Position numbers and translations under genes: made by a program
Assembly: GCA_028818225.1 (NCBI GenBank)
Contig: JAPPOG010000008.1
Coordinates: 1-64,000 of the forward strand
Source of the DNA: Gammaproteobacteria bacterium
Lineage (GTDB): Bacteria; Pseudomonadota; Gammaproteobacteria; Pseudomonadales; Pseudohongiellaceae
Reading direction: 5' to 3'
DNA length: 64,000 nt
The notes under the pieces: generated by a model
Database searches by the model: none
Told to the model about the DNA's origin: nothing
Seen by the model: only the letters and a program-made list of their open reading frames with translations
Part shown: positions 9,957 through 18,179 of the stretch, piece by piece
Position numbering within the stretch: position 1 is the stretch's first letter
Layout: the number at the start of each line of letters is the position of its first letter

Positions 9957-11528
9957 TTATGCTGAGGCCGCCCTGTCGCTCGATTCATCAAGGTGATCAC
10001 TCTCCGCTGTGTTTTCTGCAGAGGTTTCAGACTGGTCTGCCGCTTCCCGGGTAGCCTCATGCTGCTTTTTTTGCAGTTTATACTTGCGCATCTTCTCCAC
10101 CAGCGTGGTGCGCCTTATATGTAATCGATCAGCCGCTCTTGCAACCACACCATCACTGTCATCCAGCGCCTGGCCGATCAGATCCTTTTCCAGGTTCGCC
10201 AGATACTCTTTTAAATCCAGACCATGTAAAGGCAAAAGTGATTGTTGCCCGGATTCATCAATGCCAGTAGCCGGCGAATCGGCAAAAGAAACCACAGAAC
10301 TACCGTGGGCCTCACCTGCAGTCACTGCGTCAGTTTTTTCATCACTAAGCTGGCGAAATTTCTGCGGTAGATCGTTTATTCCGACGATACCGTGGGGGTA
10401 CAGAATCGCCATACGCTCTACCAGGTTCGCCAATTCTCTGACATTACCTAACCAGGGGTAACGGCAGAGGGAAGCTATAGCACCGGAATTAAATCTTACC
10501 GAACCGCGTTTTTCCTCCTCCATGAGAGTGATCAGTTCATTAAGCAACAGCGGCACATCCTGGGGTCGCTCCCGTAATGACGGCATCGCTATCGGGAAGA
10601 CATTAAGACGATAGTAAAGATCCTGGCGGAATGCGCCCTCTTCTATCATTTTTTCCAGGTCCTGATGGGTTGCCGCTATTATGCGCACATCGGTCTGTAT
10701 CGATTCGACACCACCGACGCGCTCAAAACTCCGCTCCTGTAAAACCCGCAATAATTTAACCTGCATATCGAGCGGCATATCACCTATTTCATCAAGAAAC
10801 AGGGTTCCACCATCAGCCAATTCAAAGCGCCCGACGCGGGAAGAAATAGCGCCGGTAAAGGCTCCCTTCTCATGGCCGAAAAGTTCACTTTCCAGCAACT
10901 CCCTTGGAATGGCACCGCAGTTTATGGGCACAAATGGCTTGTCAGCCCGCGCGGAATTCGAGTGCAGATTCCTGGCAACTACTTCTTTACCGGTTCCCGA
11001 CTCTCCGGTTATCAAGACGCTAACTTCGGTATTGGCAACCTGACCCATCATATGCCGCACTCGGTGAATAGCATCACTTTGACCGACCAGGCTGCGAAAC
11101 ATATTGAAATCTTTTACACCACCAAAATCCCGCAGGCGGTTGTAGTGATCATGAAAGAGCTTTGCTTTATGCAATGCGTCGAGCAGGGGCTGATAACTGA
11201 GTTTCGCGTCCAGGGTTGCCGTAACCCGCGTCACTAACTCGGCGTCTAGATTATCCGGTAGCGCATGCTCCCCCAGCAAAACAAACGGTGTGCCGGCTTC
11301 CCAGCGATGGATATCTGCCAGTAATTGGTCCAGGGAAATAAAATCACACACACCAATAATAGCGACGGTAATTTGAGCAGCCTGGTTTACCACCCCAGCT
11401 GCGCAAGTTTGCCAGTTATTCGAGGTAGCACAAACCGTGTTCTCGCCGAGAAAAGAAAGCACCGTCTCGAGATCGTGGCGTGAACGCTCATTATCGTCGA
11501 TCAGTAAAATTCTGGTTTCTTCAACCAT
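9957..11528 (-). CDS. fleQ: sigma-54-dependent flagellar master regulator, FleQ/FlrA type
   Basis: A 523-residue enhancer-binding protein. The N-terminal receiver-like domain ([20 protein letters not shown]) follows the FleQ pattern and appears to lack a normal phosphoacceptor site, as in known FleQ proteins. The central AAA+ domain has Walker [11 protein letters not shown] (near residue 174), the sigma-54 contact motif GAFTGA (near 224) and Walker B LFLDEIGD. The DNA-binding helix-turn-helix (near residues 460-490) contains [16 protein letters not shown]. In Pseudomonas and Vibrio this class starts the flagellar hierarchy and responds to c-di-GMP. Odd point: about 35 acidic, Ser/Ala-rich residues follow the HTH. 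No flagellar structural genes are in the window. Confidence 0.88.
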   Translation of the reverse strand: MVEETRILLIDDNERSRHDLETVLSFLGENTVCATSNNWQTCAAGVVNQAAQITVAIIGVCDFISLDQLLADIHRWEAGTPFVLLGEHALPDNLDAELVTRVTATLDAKLSYQPLLDALHKAKLFHDHYNRLRDFGGVKDFNMFRSLVGQSDAIHRVRHMMGQVANTEVSVLITGESGTGKEVVARNLHSNSARADKPFVPINCGAIPRELLESELFGHEKGAFTGAISSRVGRFELADGGTLFLDEIGDMPLDMQVKLLRVLQERSFERVGGVESIQTDVRIIAATHQDLEKMIEEGAFRQDLYYRLNVFPIAMPSLRERPQDVPLLLNELITLMEEEKRGSVRFNSGAIASLCRYPWLGNVRELANLVERMAILYPHGIVGINDLPQKFRQLSDEKTDAVTAGEAHGSSVVSFADSPATGIDESGQQSLLPLHGLDLKEYLANLEKDLIGQALDDSDGVVARAADRLHIRRTTLVEKMRKYKLQKKQHEATREAADQSETSAENTAESDHLDESSDRAASA

Positions 11529-11792
11529 TACAGTGCTTGTTTGAATTCCTTAACAGTAGAGGCAGATGCACGTACTCGAGGATGTCCCGATCCTGAGTAG
11601 CTCACTGACGAAGATGACATTGTAGACGCTTTTTAGTCAATTTTTGGAGGAAATTGAATAATTGGCTGAAATCTTAACCGGTAATGAAAAATGCACAGCC
11701 GCTGCCATCTGGGGGAATTTTGTGCCAGCAGCGAGCAAGCTGGTGTAGCCTGCACTGGTGGCAGTCCAGTTTAACGCAAGGCTTCATTTTCG

Positions 11793-11819
11793 ATACTGCA
11801 CATTGCGGCATTGCAGTAT
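11793..11819. repeat. inverted repeat, 8-bp perfect arms
   Basis: ATACTGCA at 11793-11800 and TGCAGTAT at 11812-11819 are perfect inverted arms around an 11-base spacer that itself contains ATTGCGGCA, a 9-mer that recurs as the arm of the hairpin at 12368-12409. Confidence 0.6.
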
Positions 11820-12367
11820 TGAATGACTTCACTTCAGGTTGAGTGTGGGTGCTTGAGGGGAAATTAGCCATTGCCAGGGAACTGATGTACGCGCCCATTG
11901 CGGCGACCCCGGTTGCACAGGGACTACCAGAAAAGCTAACGGTGCCTGCACCAGACAAGCATGCTCGGCTTCTCGCCGGGAAAGAATCCACCCTCATCAG
12001 GCCCCAAGGCAGGAGCCCTGCAAGACAGGGTGGCAGGCCGGGCTATAACGGCGTAACGCAGCGGACCGAGACTCAGTGCCCAGGCCTTCAAGCTTGCTCA
12101 AAAAAATTAAATAAAACAGAAAAAACAATAGTTTATAGCTTATTTTTAATGTTATACAAGGTTGTATCTCAAGCGGATAAAAATAAAGGCACATTGGCAT
12201 TAAATCGACTTAAAGATATCCAATTTCTAGTCGTTATAATCTAGACCCGCTGTTGTTGGACCAGACCAGATAGCGTGAGTTTTAGTCCATCAGTCCCTAC
12301 CAGTACTGGTTAAGCTGAGCAGCTGGAGCGCTTTATCCATTGGTGGAGAGTGCGAACCTAAGGATGA

Positions 12368-12409
12368 ATTGCGGCAATGTTCGCCAAATGCGAGACAATC
12401 TGCCGCAAT
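12368..12409. repeat. inverted repeat upstream of flgM, 9-bp perfect arms
   Basis: ATTGCGGCA (12368-12376) and TGCCGCAAT (12401-12409) are perfect inverted arms with a 24-base spacer. It ends 40 bp before the flgM start, so it could be a leader hairpin or an operator. Confidence 0.6.
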
Positions 12410-12449
12410 ACAATATTGAGCAATTGGACGCGAAGGCAGTGGTATAGCA

Positions 12450-12764
12450 GTGAATAAGACAGACACGAATCCAACCCACACTCCCACGGAAACTAGCAGC
12501 GCCAACAATAACGTGATCTTCCGCATAAGCAGGCAGCGGCGCTCGGTTGGCGAAAGCCAGGCGGGCTCATCCACAGGTACAGATGCACTGAGTGATCCGG
12601 CGATCGACGTGAGCGCGCTCGAATCCCGAATCAAGCAACTGCCAGAAATAGACGCGGCCCGAGTCGTTGAGCTGCACAATCGCATCCTCGCCGGCGAGTA
12701 TGAAATAGATTCCGAGCAGCTTGCAGGCAAACTAATTGACCTGGAAGCAGCGATTGATTCCTAG
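12450..12764 (+). CDS. flgM: anti-sigma-28 factor FlgM
   Basis: A 104-residue protein whose C-terminal half carries the FlgM signature (IDAARVVELHNRILAGEYEI followed by DSEQLAGKLIDLE). FlgM binds FliA (sigma-28) and is exported through the completed hook to release late flagellar transcription. The N-terminal 45 residues are polar and disordered-looking, as is usual. The start is a GTG with only a weak purine-rich stretch upstream, so the exact start is unsure. It is not next to flgA or flgN as in many relatives; fleQ lies 0.9 kb upstream and a transferase gene converges on it. Confidence 0.75.
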   Translation: MNKTDTNPTHTPTETSSANNNVIFRISRQRRSVGESQAGSSTGTDALSDPAIDVSALESRIKQLPEIDAARVVELHNRILAGEYEIDSEQLAGKLIDLEAAIDS

Positions 12765-12794
12765 CCGCCTGATTCAGAACTTTACATAAAACCC

Positions 12795-14165
12795 TTAAGC
12801 CCTGCTCCACCGCAGGGGCGGATCAAGCTGCTCCAATCGCTGCAGGTCTTCCGGACGGTCTACATCCCAGAGGGGCTGCAAGGTAGAAGCACATAAGCCA
12901 AGCCTGCGAATATTTGCCTGGGTTTGCTGCAAAACCCGGTCAGAACCCCATTCAACTCCCTGGAACAACGCATTATTTGGGGCGTTCATGCCAATCAGGA
13001 CATAGCCCCCGTCTTCTGCTGGCCCGAGCACCACGTCGCTGCCGCGCTGCAGTGCTTCTATGGCCCCGGCCAGGTATTCTGCATCATAAGACGGGCAGTC
13101 TGACCCTATTATCAAAACCGATTTTACGCTGGCCTCAGCAAGGCTCAGTGCACTGGCATAGGCCATTTTCTGGCCTAAATCTGCGCCTTGCTGAATCTTT
13201 ATTTCCTTTTTATTACAGATACTTAGAAAGAACTCTTCAGAGCCCTTGGCAGAAGCCCAAAGTTCCCAGGGCGCAAGCTCCTGGGACCCCAGTAAAGCGG
13301 CGACTCGCCTGGTCATTGCCAGGTGCAGTTGCAGGCTACCCTGCTTACCCAATTCTGGTTGCAGCCGGGTTTTAACCTCTCCCGCCACAGGGGCTTTGGC
13401 AAATAACAGGATCTTCACATGGGGATAACGGTAGGTGCCGGCGGATTGCCTTGGTTCCGCTGAATCACCTACCCCGCTCAAGGCATCGGGGTAGTAGCGC
13501 CTGGCTAACCCAGCAGGGTTTGCTCCGAAAAAATAAAGCAAACGCAGGTGCCACATAAATAGGATTGTCTTGAGGATTCCATTCTTTTCCCAGCGTCGCG
13601 GGGAAGTAGCAACAAAGGCAGAAACGATTGTTGGCTTACCCGTGCGCCGAAGTATTTTTGAGATAGCCACATCTTCCATCAGGGCTAATTCAGGAAAGCC
13701 GTTGATTTCATGAAATAGTTCACGCGCGACAAACAGTGTTTGATCGCCTGTACATACCCTGGTTAAGGCCGCCCGCACATTCATGCTGGAGCTGATGATC
13801 CTGAAAACGAATCCGTTGTTCGTAAACTTAAGTTTAAACCAGCCCCACTGGCTTCGATCACCGACACCTGATGCGGAGAGTAATTGCTGTGCATTTTTGG
13901 GAAGCACCGTATCGATGTGCAGGAATAACAAGACTGCCCCTCTAGCCGCTGCAGCGCCTTTGTTCATTTGAACGGCCCGGCCTGGCGCGCTGCTTAGCAA
14001 TCTATCGACTAGCGGTGTTGCCAATTCAACAGTTGCGTCCGTAGACCCCCCATCGACTAACAGGATTTCGCAAGTTTCATTTCTAAAGTGCTGCAAGGCA
14101 TTTAAGCGCTCAACGATGCCGGACTGCTCATTAAGCACGGGAATTATGATTGAGAGCGAGTTCAC
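12795..14165 (-). CDS. fused rSAM/selenodomain-associated transferase: GT2-like domain plus DUF2064 domain
   Basis: A 456-residue fusion. Residues 1 to about 230 are a family 2 glycosyltransferase of the TIGR04283 type (SIIIPVLNEQSGI, LLVDGGSTDATVE, LFLHIDTVLP). Residues from about 248 to the end are a nucleotidyltransferase-fold DUF2064/TIGR04282 domain (LLFAKAPVAGEVKTRL, IIGSDCPSYDAEYL, VVLGPAEDGGYVLIGM). In many genomes these are two separate neighbouring genes found beside ArsS-like radical SAM proteins; their biochemical role is not established, though linkage to arsenosugar-type or related sugar conjugates has been suggested by context. Here it lies 12 bp downstream of the arsS-like gene, so both are likely one operon. 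Confidence 0.87.
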   Translation of the reverse strand: MNSLSIIIPVLNEQSGIVERLNALQHFRNETCEILLVDGGSTDATVELATPLVDRLLSSAPGRAVQMNKGAAAARGAVLLFLHIDTVLPKNAQQLLSASGVGDRSQWGWFKLKFTNNGFVFRIISSSMNVRAALTRVCTGDQTLFVARELFHEINGFPELALMEDVAISKILRRTGKPTIVSAFVATSPRRWEKNGILKTILFMWHLRLLYFFGANPAGLARRYYPDALSGVGDSAEPRQSAGTYRYPHVKILLFAKAPVAGEVKTRLQPELGKQGSLQLHLAMTRRVAALLGSQELAPWELWASAKGSEEFFLSICNKKEIKIQQGADLGQKMAYASALSLAEASVKSVLIIGSDCPSYDAEYLAGAIEALQRGSDVVLGPAEDGGYVLIGMNAPNNALFQGVEWGSDRVLQQTQANIRRLGLCASTLQPLWDVDRPEDLQRLEQLDPPLRWSRA

Positions 14166-14177
14166 GGAAACTACAAA

Positions 14178-15140
14178 CTAGTTTTCCAGTGCGCCGCCGC
14201 AGCTGCTTCCCTGGCCTGCGGTGCAACCGAAACAGTGTTCGCCGATGACGATCGGGTTGTCCTGGAGATCTCGCGCCAGCAAATCTTTCAGGTGTGTTTT
14301 CATCTTGCCATTAAACACCAGCGGCATCTTCAGCATCTGGTTGAAATCACAGTCATAGACATAACCTTGATAATCAACGCTAAGAAGAGTTCGGCACATC
14401 ACTGTTTCCAAATTCTCCTCACGATAACTGTCACGCAAAATTGTCATGTAATCCTGGTAGAGGCCCTTGGCTAAGAGCATTCCACCGAAGCGACTAATGG
14501 GCATGTTGGTAATAGTAAACAATTGGTTAAAAACAATACCGTGCTCAGTTTTCAACTCGCGTTTGTAATCTTCTTCCAAACCTGACTGCGTCGGAGGGAG
14601 ATTTAAACCATCCGGATTGAAAACCAGGTTTAGCTGTTTATCAGCATCAATCCCGTAGCCAAATTGATTAAGTTTTTTTAACGCGGCAATACTTTCCCAG
14701 TAAACATTTTTGCCACGCTGCTTCTCAACATTCTGTTCCATATAACAAGGCAGTGATGCGGTGACGGTTACACCCTGCTCTGCCAAAAATTGAGCCATAT
14801 CTTCAAACCCTGGCTCTTCTAATATTGTCAGGTTGCAGCGATCGATAACCTCGATTCCTGTTTGTCGTGCTGCGGTAACAAGGTATTTGAAATGCCGATT
14901 GAGTTCGGGAGCACCTCCCGTCAGATCAAGAGTCCTGACCGGATGTGCCTGTATAAAGTCCAGCACTAAATCAATGGTGGCCTTATCCATTTGCTCGGTT
15001 CGGGTAGGGCCAGCGTTTACATGACAGTGAGTGCAACTGAGATTGCATTTATAACCGAGGTTTACTTGCAACGTCTCCAGCACCCCGCGATTGATCCCGG
15101 GGAAATCGGTCTTTAGCAGCAGTGGGCGTGTATCCAGCAT
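14178..15140 (-). CDS. arsS: ArsS-family radical SAM protein (arsenosugar biosynthesis type)
   Basis: A 320-residue radical SAM enzyme. The 4Fe-4S cluster motif is C32-N-L-S-C36-T-H-C39, followed by LDLTGGAPELN, the SAM-binding glycine-rich segment. The C-terminus carries the family-specific cysteine motif HCFGCTAGQGSSCGG (Cys303, Cys306, Cys314), the region that gave the rSAM/selenodomain name. In studied members ArsS installs a 5'-deoxyadenosyl group on dimethylarsenite. No arsM methyltransferase is visible here, so the substrate is an inference from family. First gene of a two-gene minus-strand unit with the fused transferase. Confidence 0.88.
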   Translation of the reverse strand: MLDTRPLLLKTDFPGINRGVLETLQVNLGYKCNLSCTHCHVNAGPTRTEQMDKATIDLVLDFIQAHPVRTLDLTGGAPELNRHFKYLVTAARQTGIEVIDRCNLTILEEPGFEDMAQFLAEQGVTVTASLPCYMEQNVEKQRGKNVYWESIAALKKLNQFGYGIDADKQLNLVFNPDGLNLPPTQSGLEEDYKRELKTEHGIVFNQLFTITNMPISRFGGMLLAKGLYQDYMTILRDSYREENLETVMCRTLLSVDYQGYVYDCDFNQMLKMPLVFNGKMKTHLKDLLARDLQDNPIVIGEHCFGCTAGQGSSCGGALEN

Positions 15141-15568
15141 TCAGTAATCTTCTTTGGCGAGTATGAAGGAGGCCCGCCAGCGATTCATTTTATGACAACT
15201 ACCAAGCTTATGCATGGATTCCGGCCTATACTAAATCCTACAGTCACCAGCTGGCGGACTACCCAGTAAATGGTTGCCAAAACTGGAGAAATACGCCCAA
15301 AAACACCGGTATCGGCCCGGAATGTGATCTGGGACGCAATTTGTTGAAATCTGTGGGATTAAGCTTGAATTAAGCTGCGCTATAAAAGAATAAAAGGCAG
15401 ACAGACTGGTTAAGGAAAATTACACCTTAACATCTTGAACTACAGGGACTGTTGGTTTTTAATACGCGGCCGATATTTAGCCGTAGACATGCCAGCAGCT
15501 GTATACATGGAAAAGACAGCGACCGGTGGGCAGTGAGTGATCTGCTGGTTTGCAGATGGATTTAAAAA
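15141..15568. other. 428-bp intergenic region upstream of arsS-like gene
   Basis: Nothing gene-like. It must contain the promoter of the arsS unit (minus) and that of the small gene at 15569 (plus). I see no strong palindromes or recognised regulatory motif. Confidence 0.5.
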
Positions 15569-15796
15569 GTGAACGCAAAGAATTTCTACATAGTAGCAAC
15601 CGATCCAAATGAGCCGACCCTACAAGTCAAAATTTCAGGTCCTTACCTGACGGAACAGGCTGCACAGGCAGATTTGGCAGCGGCGATCGATGAAGCCATG
15701 GACATTGATCCGAGTGCCAAAAACTACAAGTACAGCATCTCCCAGGTTGAAAGCCGCAAGCCTGGCGTGATTCAACATATGGCTGCCCACGCCTGA
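15569..15796 (+). CDS. hypothetical 75-residue protein
   Basis: Not recognised. The protein begins with a beta-like segment (NFYIVATDPNEPTLQVKISG), then an Ala-rich helix (EQAAQADLAAAIDEAMDID) and a second strand-like stretch (YKYSISQVES). It looks like a small compact alpha/beta domain and is acidic. Start is GTG at 15569, with a weak upstream purine stretch (GGATTTAAAAA). No membrane segments or cysteines. It stands alone between the arsS promoter region and the AP2-like gene. Composition is like a real protein rather than random frame, but function is unknown. Confidence 0.6.
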   Translation: MNAKNFYIVATDPNEPTLQVKISGPYLTEQAAQADLAAAIDEAMDIDPSAKNYKYSISQVESRKPGVIQHMAAHA

Positions 15797-16155
15797 CCGT
15801 AAACCTGTTTCAAGTCAAACCCTGCAAATTGTCCCGCCTTTTTATTTCAGAATGCGTACTATTTTTGTTCCGTACTGTTTTTCCCCAAGCGGCTTAAATA
15901 AATTTGTGAACTTTTGTAAATAAACTGCAATTTTTTGTTAAACCATTTCAAGTTCATCCATTTCAAATTGTCAGCTCCATAGGACGGGTGTAAACTAACA
16001 TCTGCTGTTTGTCCTCACGCAATTTGAATAAGTTGTTGTAATTAGATAGCAAAAAATATGACTCACGGTTTTCTATTTAGTCATGACAAATATTATCAGG
16101 TCGCGCGCAAGCCAACCTGACCAAATGATCGACCTAGAACGACGGAGAAGCTCCT
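15797..16155. other. 359-bp A+T-rich intergenic region
   Basis: A+T-rich with no open frame worth calling. A 6-bp inverted pair (ATGACT / AGTCAT around 16059-16085) lies upstream of the AP2-like gene and might be an operator, but it is short enough to be chance. Confidence 0.45.
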
Positions 16156-16590
16156 TTGAAAAAACTTAGCGCACTTCATCACATCAGTATTATTGAATCA
16201 CAAGGTACTAATTGTGCCTGGGTACGAATTAAGTACAACGGTAAAAGTTTCCAACAATCTTTCCCTTTCAAAAGGTACGGTGGAAAAAGAAAAGCTATTG
16301 ATGCTGCCAAGAAAAAACGTGATCAAAAAGGTAAGGTAATTTACGGACCAAATTGGCCCTATGCCAAATTCAGTCCACGCAAAATTTCTCCATTAAACAG
16401 TTCCGGGGAAATTGGCGTCAGCTATTCAGAGAAAGATCATAGTTGGGTGGCGACGTGGCAGGAAGGGAAAGGTAAGCGTCGCAAACAAAAGAATGCATAC
16501 TTCTCTATAAACAAGTATGGCGAAACAAAAGCAAAGAGACTGGCGGTCAGAACCCGTCGGGAAGCAGTAAAGGCGAATCGCATTCAATAA
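16156..16590 (+). CDS. tandem AP2-like domain protein
   Basis: A 144-residue, strongly basic protein made of two copies of an AP2-like DNA-binding fold. Repeat 1 (about residues 8-60) has WVRIKYNGKSFQQSF followed by YGGKRKAIDAAKKKRD; repeat 2 (about 85-144) has GVSYSEKDHSWVATWQ, then FSINKYGETKAKRLAVRTR. This is the arrangement of small stand-alone bacterial AP2/ERF-type proteins; related domains occur in HNH homing endonucleases and integrases. Targets are unknown. Start is TTG at 16156 with a good GGAG eight bases upstream. No nuclease domain is attached and no neighbour suggests a function. Confidence 0.75.
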   Translation: MKKLSALHHISIIESQGTNCAWVRIKYNGKSFQQSFPFKRYGGKRKAIDAAKKKRDQKGKVIYGPNWPYAKFSPRKISPLNSSGEIGVSYSEKDHSWVATWQEGKGKRRKQKNAYFSINKYGETKAKRLAVRTRREAVKANRIQ

Positions 16591-16628
16591 CTGCTTGGAC
16601 TTGCCAGAATCAGCAATACTGAAAAACA

Positions 16629-16661
16629 CCAGCTACTTTCGACTAACTCGAAAGTAGCTGG
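16629..16661 (-). terminator. intrinsic terminator for the winged-helix gene, possibly bidirectional
   Basis: A perfect 14-bp stem (16629-16642 with 16648-16661) and a 5-base loop lie between two converging genes. Read on the minus strand it is followed by TGTTTTTC, so it terminates the minus-strand gene; on the plus strand the T-run is poor but the stem may still work for the AP2-like gene. Confidence 0.85.
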
Positions 16662-16681
16662 AATCTTGCTTGCTAGTTAAG

Positions 16682-17992
16682 CTACGGGGGTTGCGGCGCA
16701 GTCCAGATCTGGTTTGTATCCAGAAGTTCAGCATAGACCAGATTCGCATCAAAGTTTATCCTGTCAATACCAAACACTTCAAATAGGGCCTCAAAGCTGG
16801 CCAGCGCTTCATCCGTATCGTTGTCTATGGCAACTACGAGATCATCCAGAGAGTCGGCATCAGACAGCGCCTGGGCGGTATGCATTAAGCCCGCGTCACG
16901 CATGCCGGAAATAAGTACCACCTGGGTTTCGGTGCTGGCTGGAAAAGTTGAGAACATACCGTAATCCTTGAACGGTTCGCCCTCTTCAGGAAGTCCGGCA
17001 TCACTGGTGTAATACTCTTCGGTTGTGGTGTTTAGCAGTTCATCGTAGCTTCTGCCAACCTGCAAACCTGAACCGGCAAAAGTCATGTCAGTGAGTTTCT
17101 CCAGCGCTGAGATATAACCTATGTAAACAATATGGTTGTCGCGAATGTCGGCCATAGTTAAATCGGACATCATGGTGATGTTTACGGTTTTACCACTTTC
17201 CTGAAGTATAGGAACGATTCGAGCCAGGGCAAACGCACTGCCTTCAGGCATATAACTCAAATCGAGATCCAGATAATTTTCCGCTCTTTCAAAATCCGTA
17301 AATTGCATCTCTTCCAGATCGACGCGCGAATTAACATTAAATTCTCGTACCATGCGCGCAATGTTGCCATTGGCATTTAACTCACCAAAAATATAATAGT
17401 CTCCCATTACTAGCAGAATAGGTTGTTCATCTTCCAACACGCTGTTCCATACTGGGTGGTCAGCAGCAACTTGTGAGGCCTGAACCTGATTACTTTGATT
17501 GCTGCCTGCCATGTAAGTTAAATTCACCAATAATAGAACAATGGCCAGCATTAACAGGCCTGTGTTCAGACGAATAAAAGGTTTTCTGTCTTCGCTGACT
17601 AAATTGGTAACTGCAGGTGCGGATTTCTGTTGTGCCGCAATCGTGTACTGCCCTTTCGGAATAACAATTCGAAACGGTGAATCGAGCTCGTAGCGCTCAT
17701 AATAACTATCCAGCTTCTTGCGTAACTGATGCACGTAAACCCTGACTGTGGAATCAGCGGACACGTCGAAATCATCGCCCCGATCCAGCACTTCAACCGC
17801 CAGTTCAATTTCCTTGGGGGATTTGCCTGACAGTGAGCATTGCACCAGGTACTCCAATAACGCCGAATAGTGTTTTGAACGACCAAGAATGCCCGATCCG
17901 ATAATGCGCTGGCAGAGCGCCAGCAGCGCTTCGTCACTGAAAACTTCGCGTACCCCATGAAGGGAATTGGTTTCGTTAGCACTGGATTGCAT
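16682..17992 (-). CDS. membrane-anchored winged-helix regulator, CadC/ToxR-like layout
   Basis: A 436-residue protein. The cytoplasmic N-terminal region (about residues 30-115) is an OmpR/PhoB-type winged helix of the class with STVRVYVHQLRKKLDSYYE and RIVIPKGQYTI. One transmembrane helix follows (about residues 140-162, LNTGLLMLAIVLLLVNLTYM). The remaining 270 residues would lie in the periplasm; they are acidic and look like a ligand-binding alpha/beta domain (PILLVMGDYYIFGEL, VNITMMSDLTMADI, IVYIGYISALEKL) that I do not recognise. This layout suggests a one-component transmembrane sensor. Its nearest co-directional upstream neighbour is malonyl-CoA decarboxylase, 187 bp away; a link is not shown. 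Confidence 0.75.
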   Translation of the reverse strand: MQSSANETNSLHGVREVFSDEALLALCQRIIGSGILGRSKHYSALLEYLVQCSLSGKSPKEIELAVEVLDRGDDFDVSADSTVRVYVHQLRKKLDSYYERYELDSPFRIVIPKGQYTIAAQQKSAPAVTNLVSEDRKPFIRLNTGLLMLAIVLLLVNLTYMAGSNQSNQVQASQVAADHPVWNSVLEDEQPILLVMGDYYIFGELNANGNIARMVREFNVNSRVDLEEMQFTDFERAENYLDLDLSYMPEGSAFALARIVPILQESGKTVNITMMSDLTMADIRDNHIVYIGYISALEKLTDMTFAGSGLQVGRSYDELLNTTTEEYYTSDAGLPEEGEPFKDYGMFSTFPASTETQVVLISGMRDAGLMHTAQALSDADSLDDLVVAIDNDTDEALASFEALFEVFGIDRINFDANLVYAELLDTNQIWTAPQPP

Positions 17993-18179
17993 TGGGCTAT
18001 TTTACCGAAGTTACCGAATTTAAGCGGCTGCAATTGTAGCAGTTTTATTCAGTTGATTTATGTCGGCCTATTTTTCAAAAACAGGCTCGGCATACAGGCG
18101 GGCACGAAAAGCTACCCTTGGAGAACCAGGCTGGCAGTCAAGCATGGAATTTATTAGTGCGGCGAGGACAGGGCTGGGA

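Larger units (their letters stand above)
11529..12449. other. 921-bp intergenic region between fleQ and flgM, rich in inverted repeats
   Basis: No convincing gene. Three longer open frames cross it on both strands, but none has a ribosome-binding site or recognisable protein. It is composite: 11640-12095 is G+C-richer and contains short palindromes (including CCCTG-5-CAGGG at about 12016), while 12100-12240 is very A+T-rich and carries a TATAAT at 12235-12240 that could be a promoter -10 box. Could hold the fleQ promoter, the flgM promoter and a structured RNA or decayed repeat. Confidence 0.6.

Noticed and set aside
11674-11997. Minus-strand frame of 107 codons with several cysteines between fleQ and flgM.
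   Set aside because: No ribosome-binding site, no recognisable domain, atypical composition, and a competing frame on the other strand; more likely non-coding.
11843-12244. Plus-strand frame of 133 codons in the same gap.
   Set aside because: It crosses an abrupt change in composition and reads through palindromes; the protein looks like translated repeat sequence.
12290-12730. Minus-strand frame of 146 codons opposite flgM, with a signal-peptide-like stretch (MRKITLLLALLVSVG).
   Set aside because: It is antisense to flgM, has no ribosome-binding site at the internal ATG, and its hydrophobic run is the mirror of a polar flgM segment.
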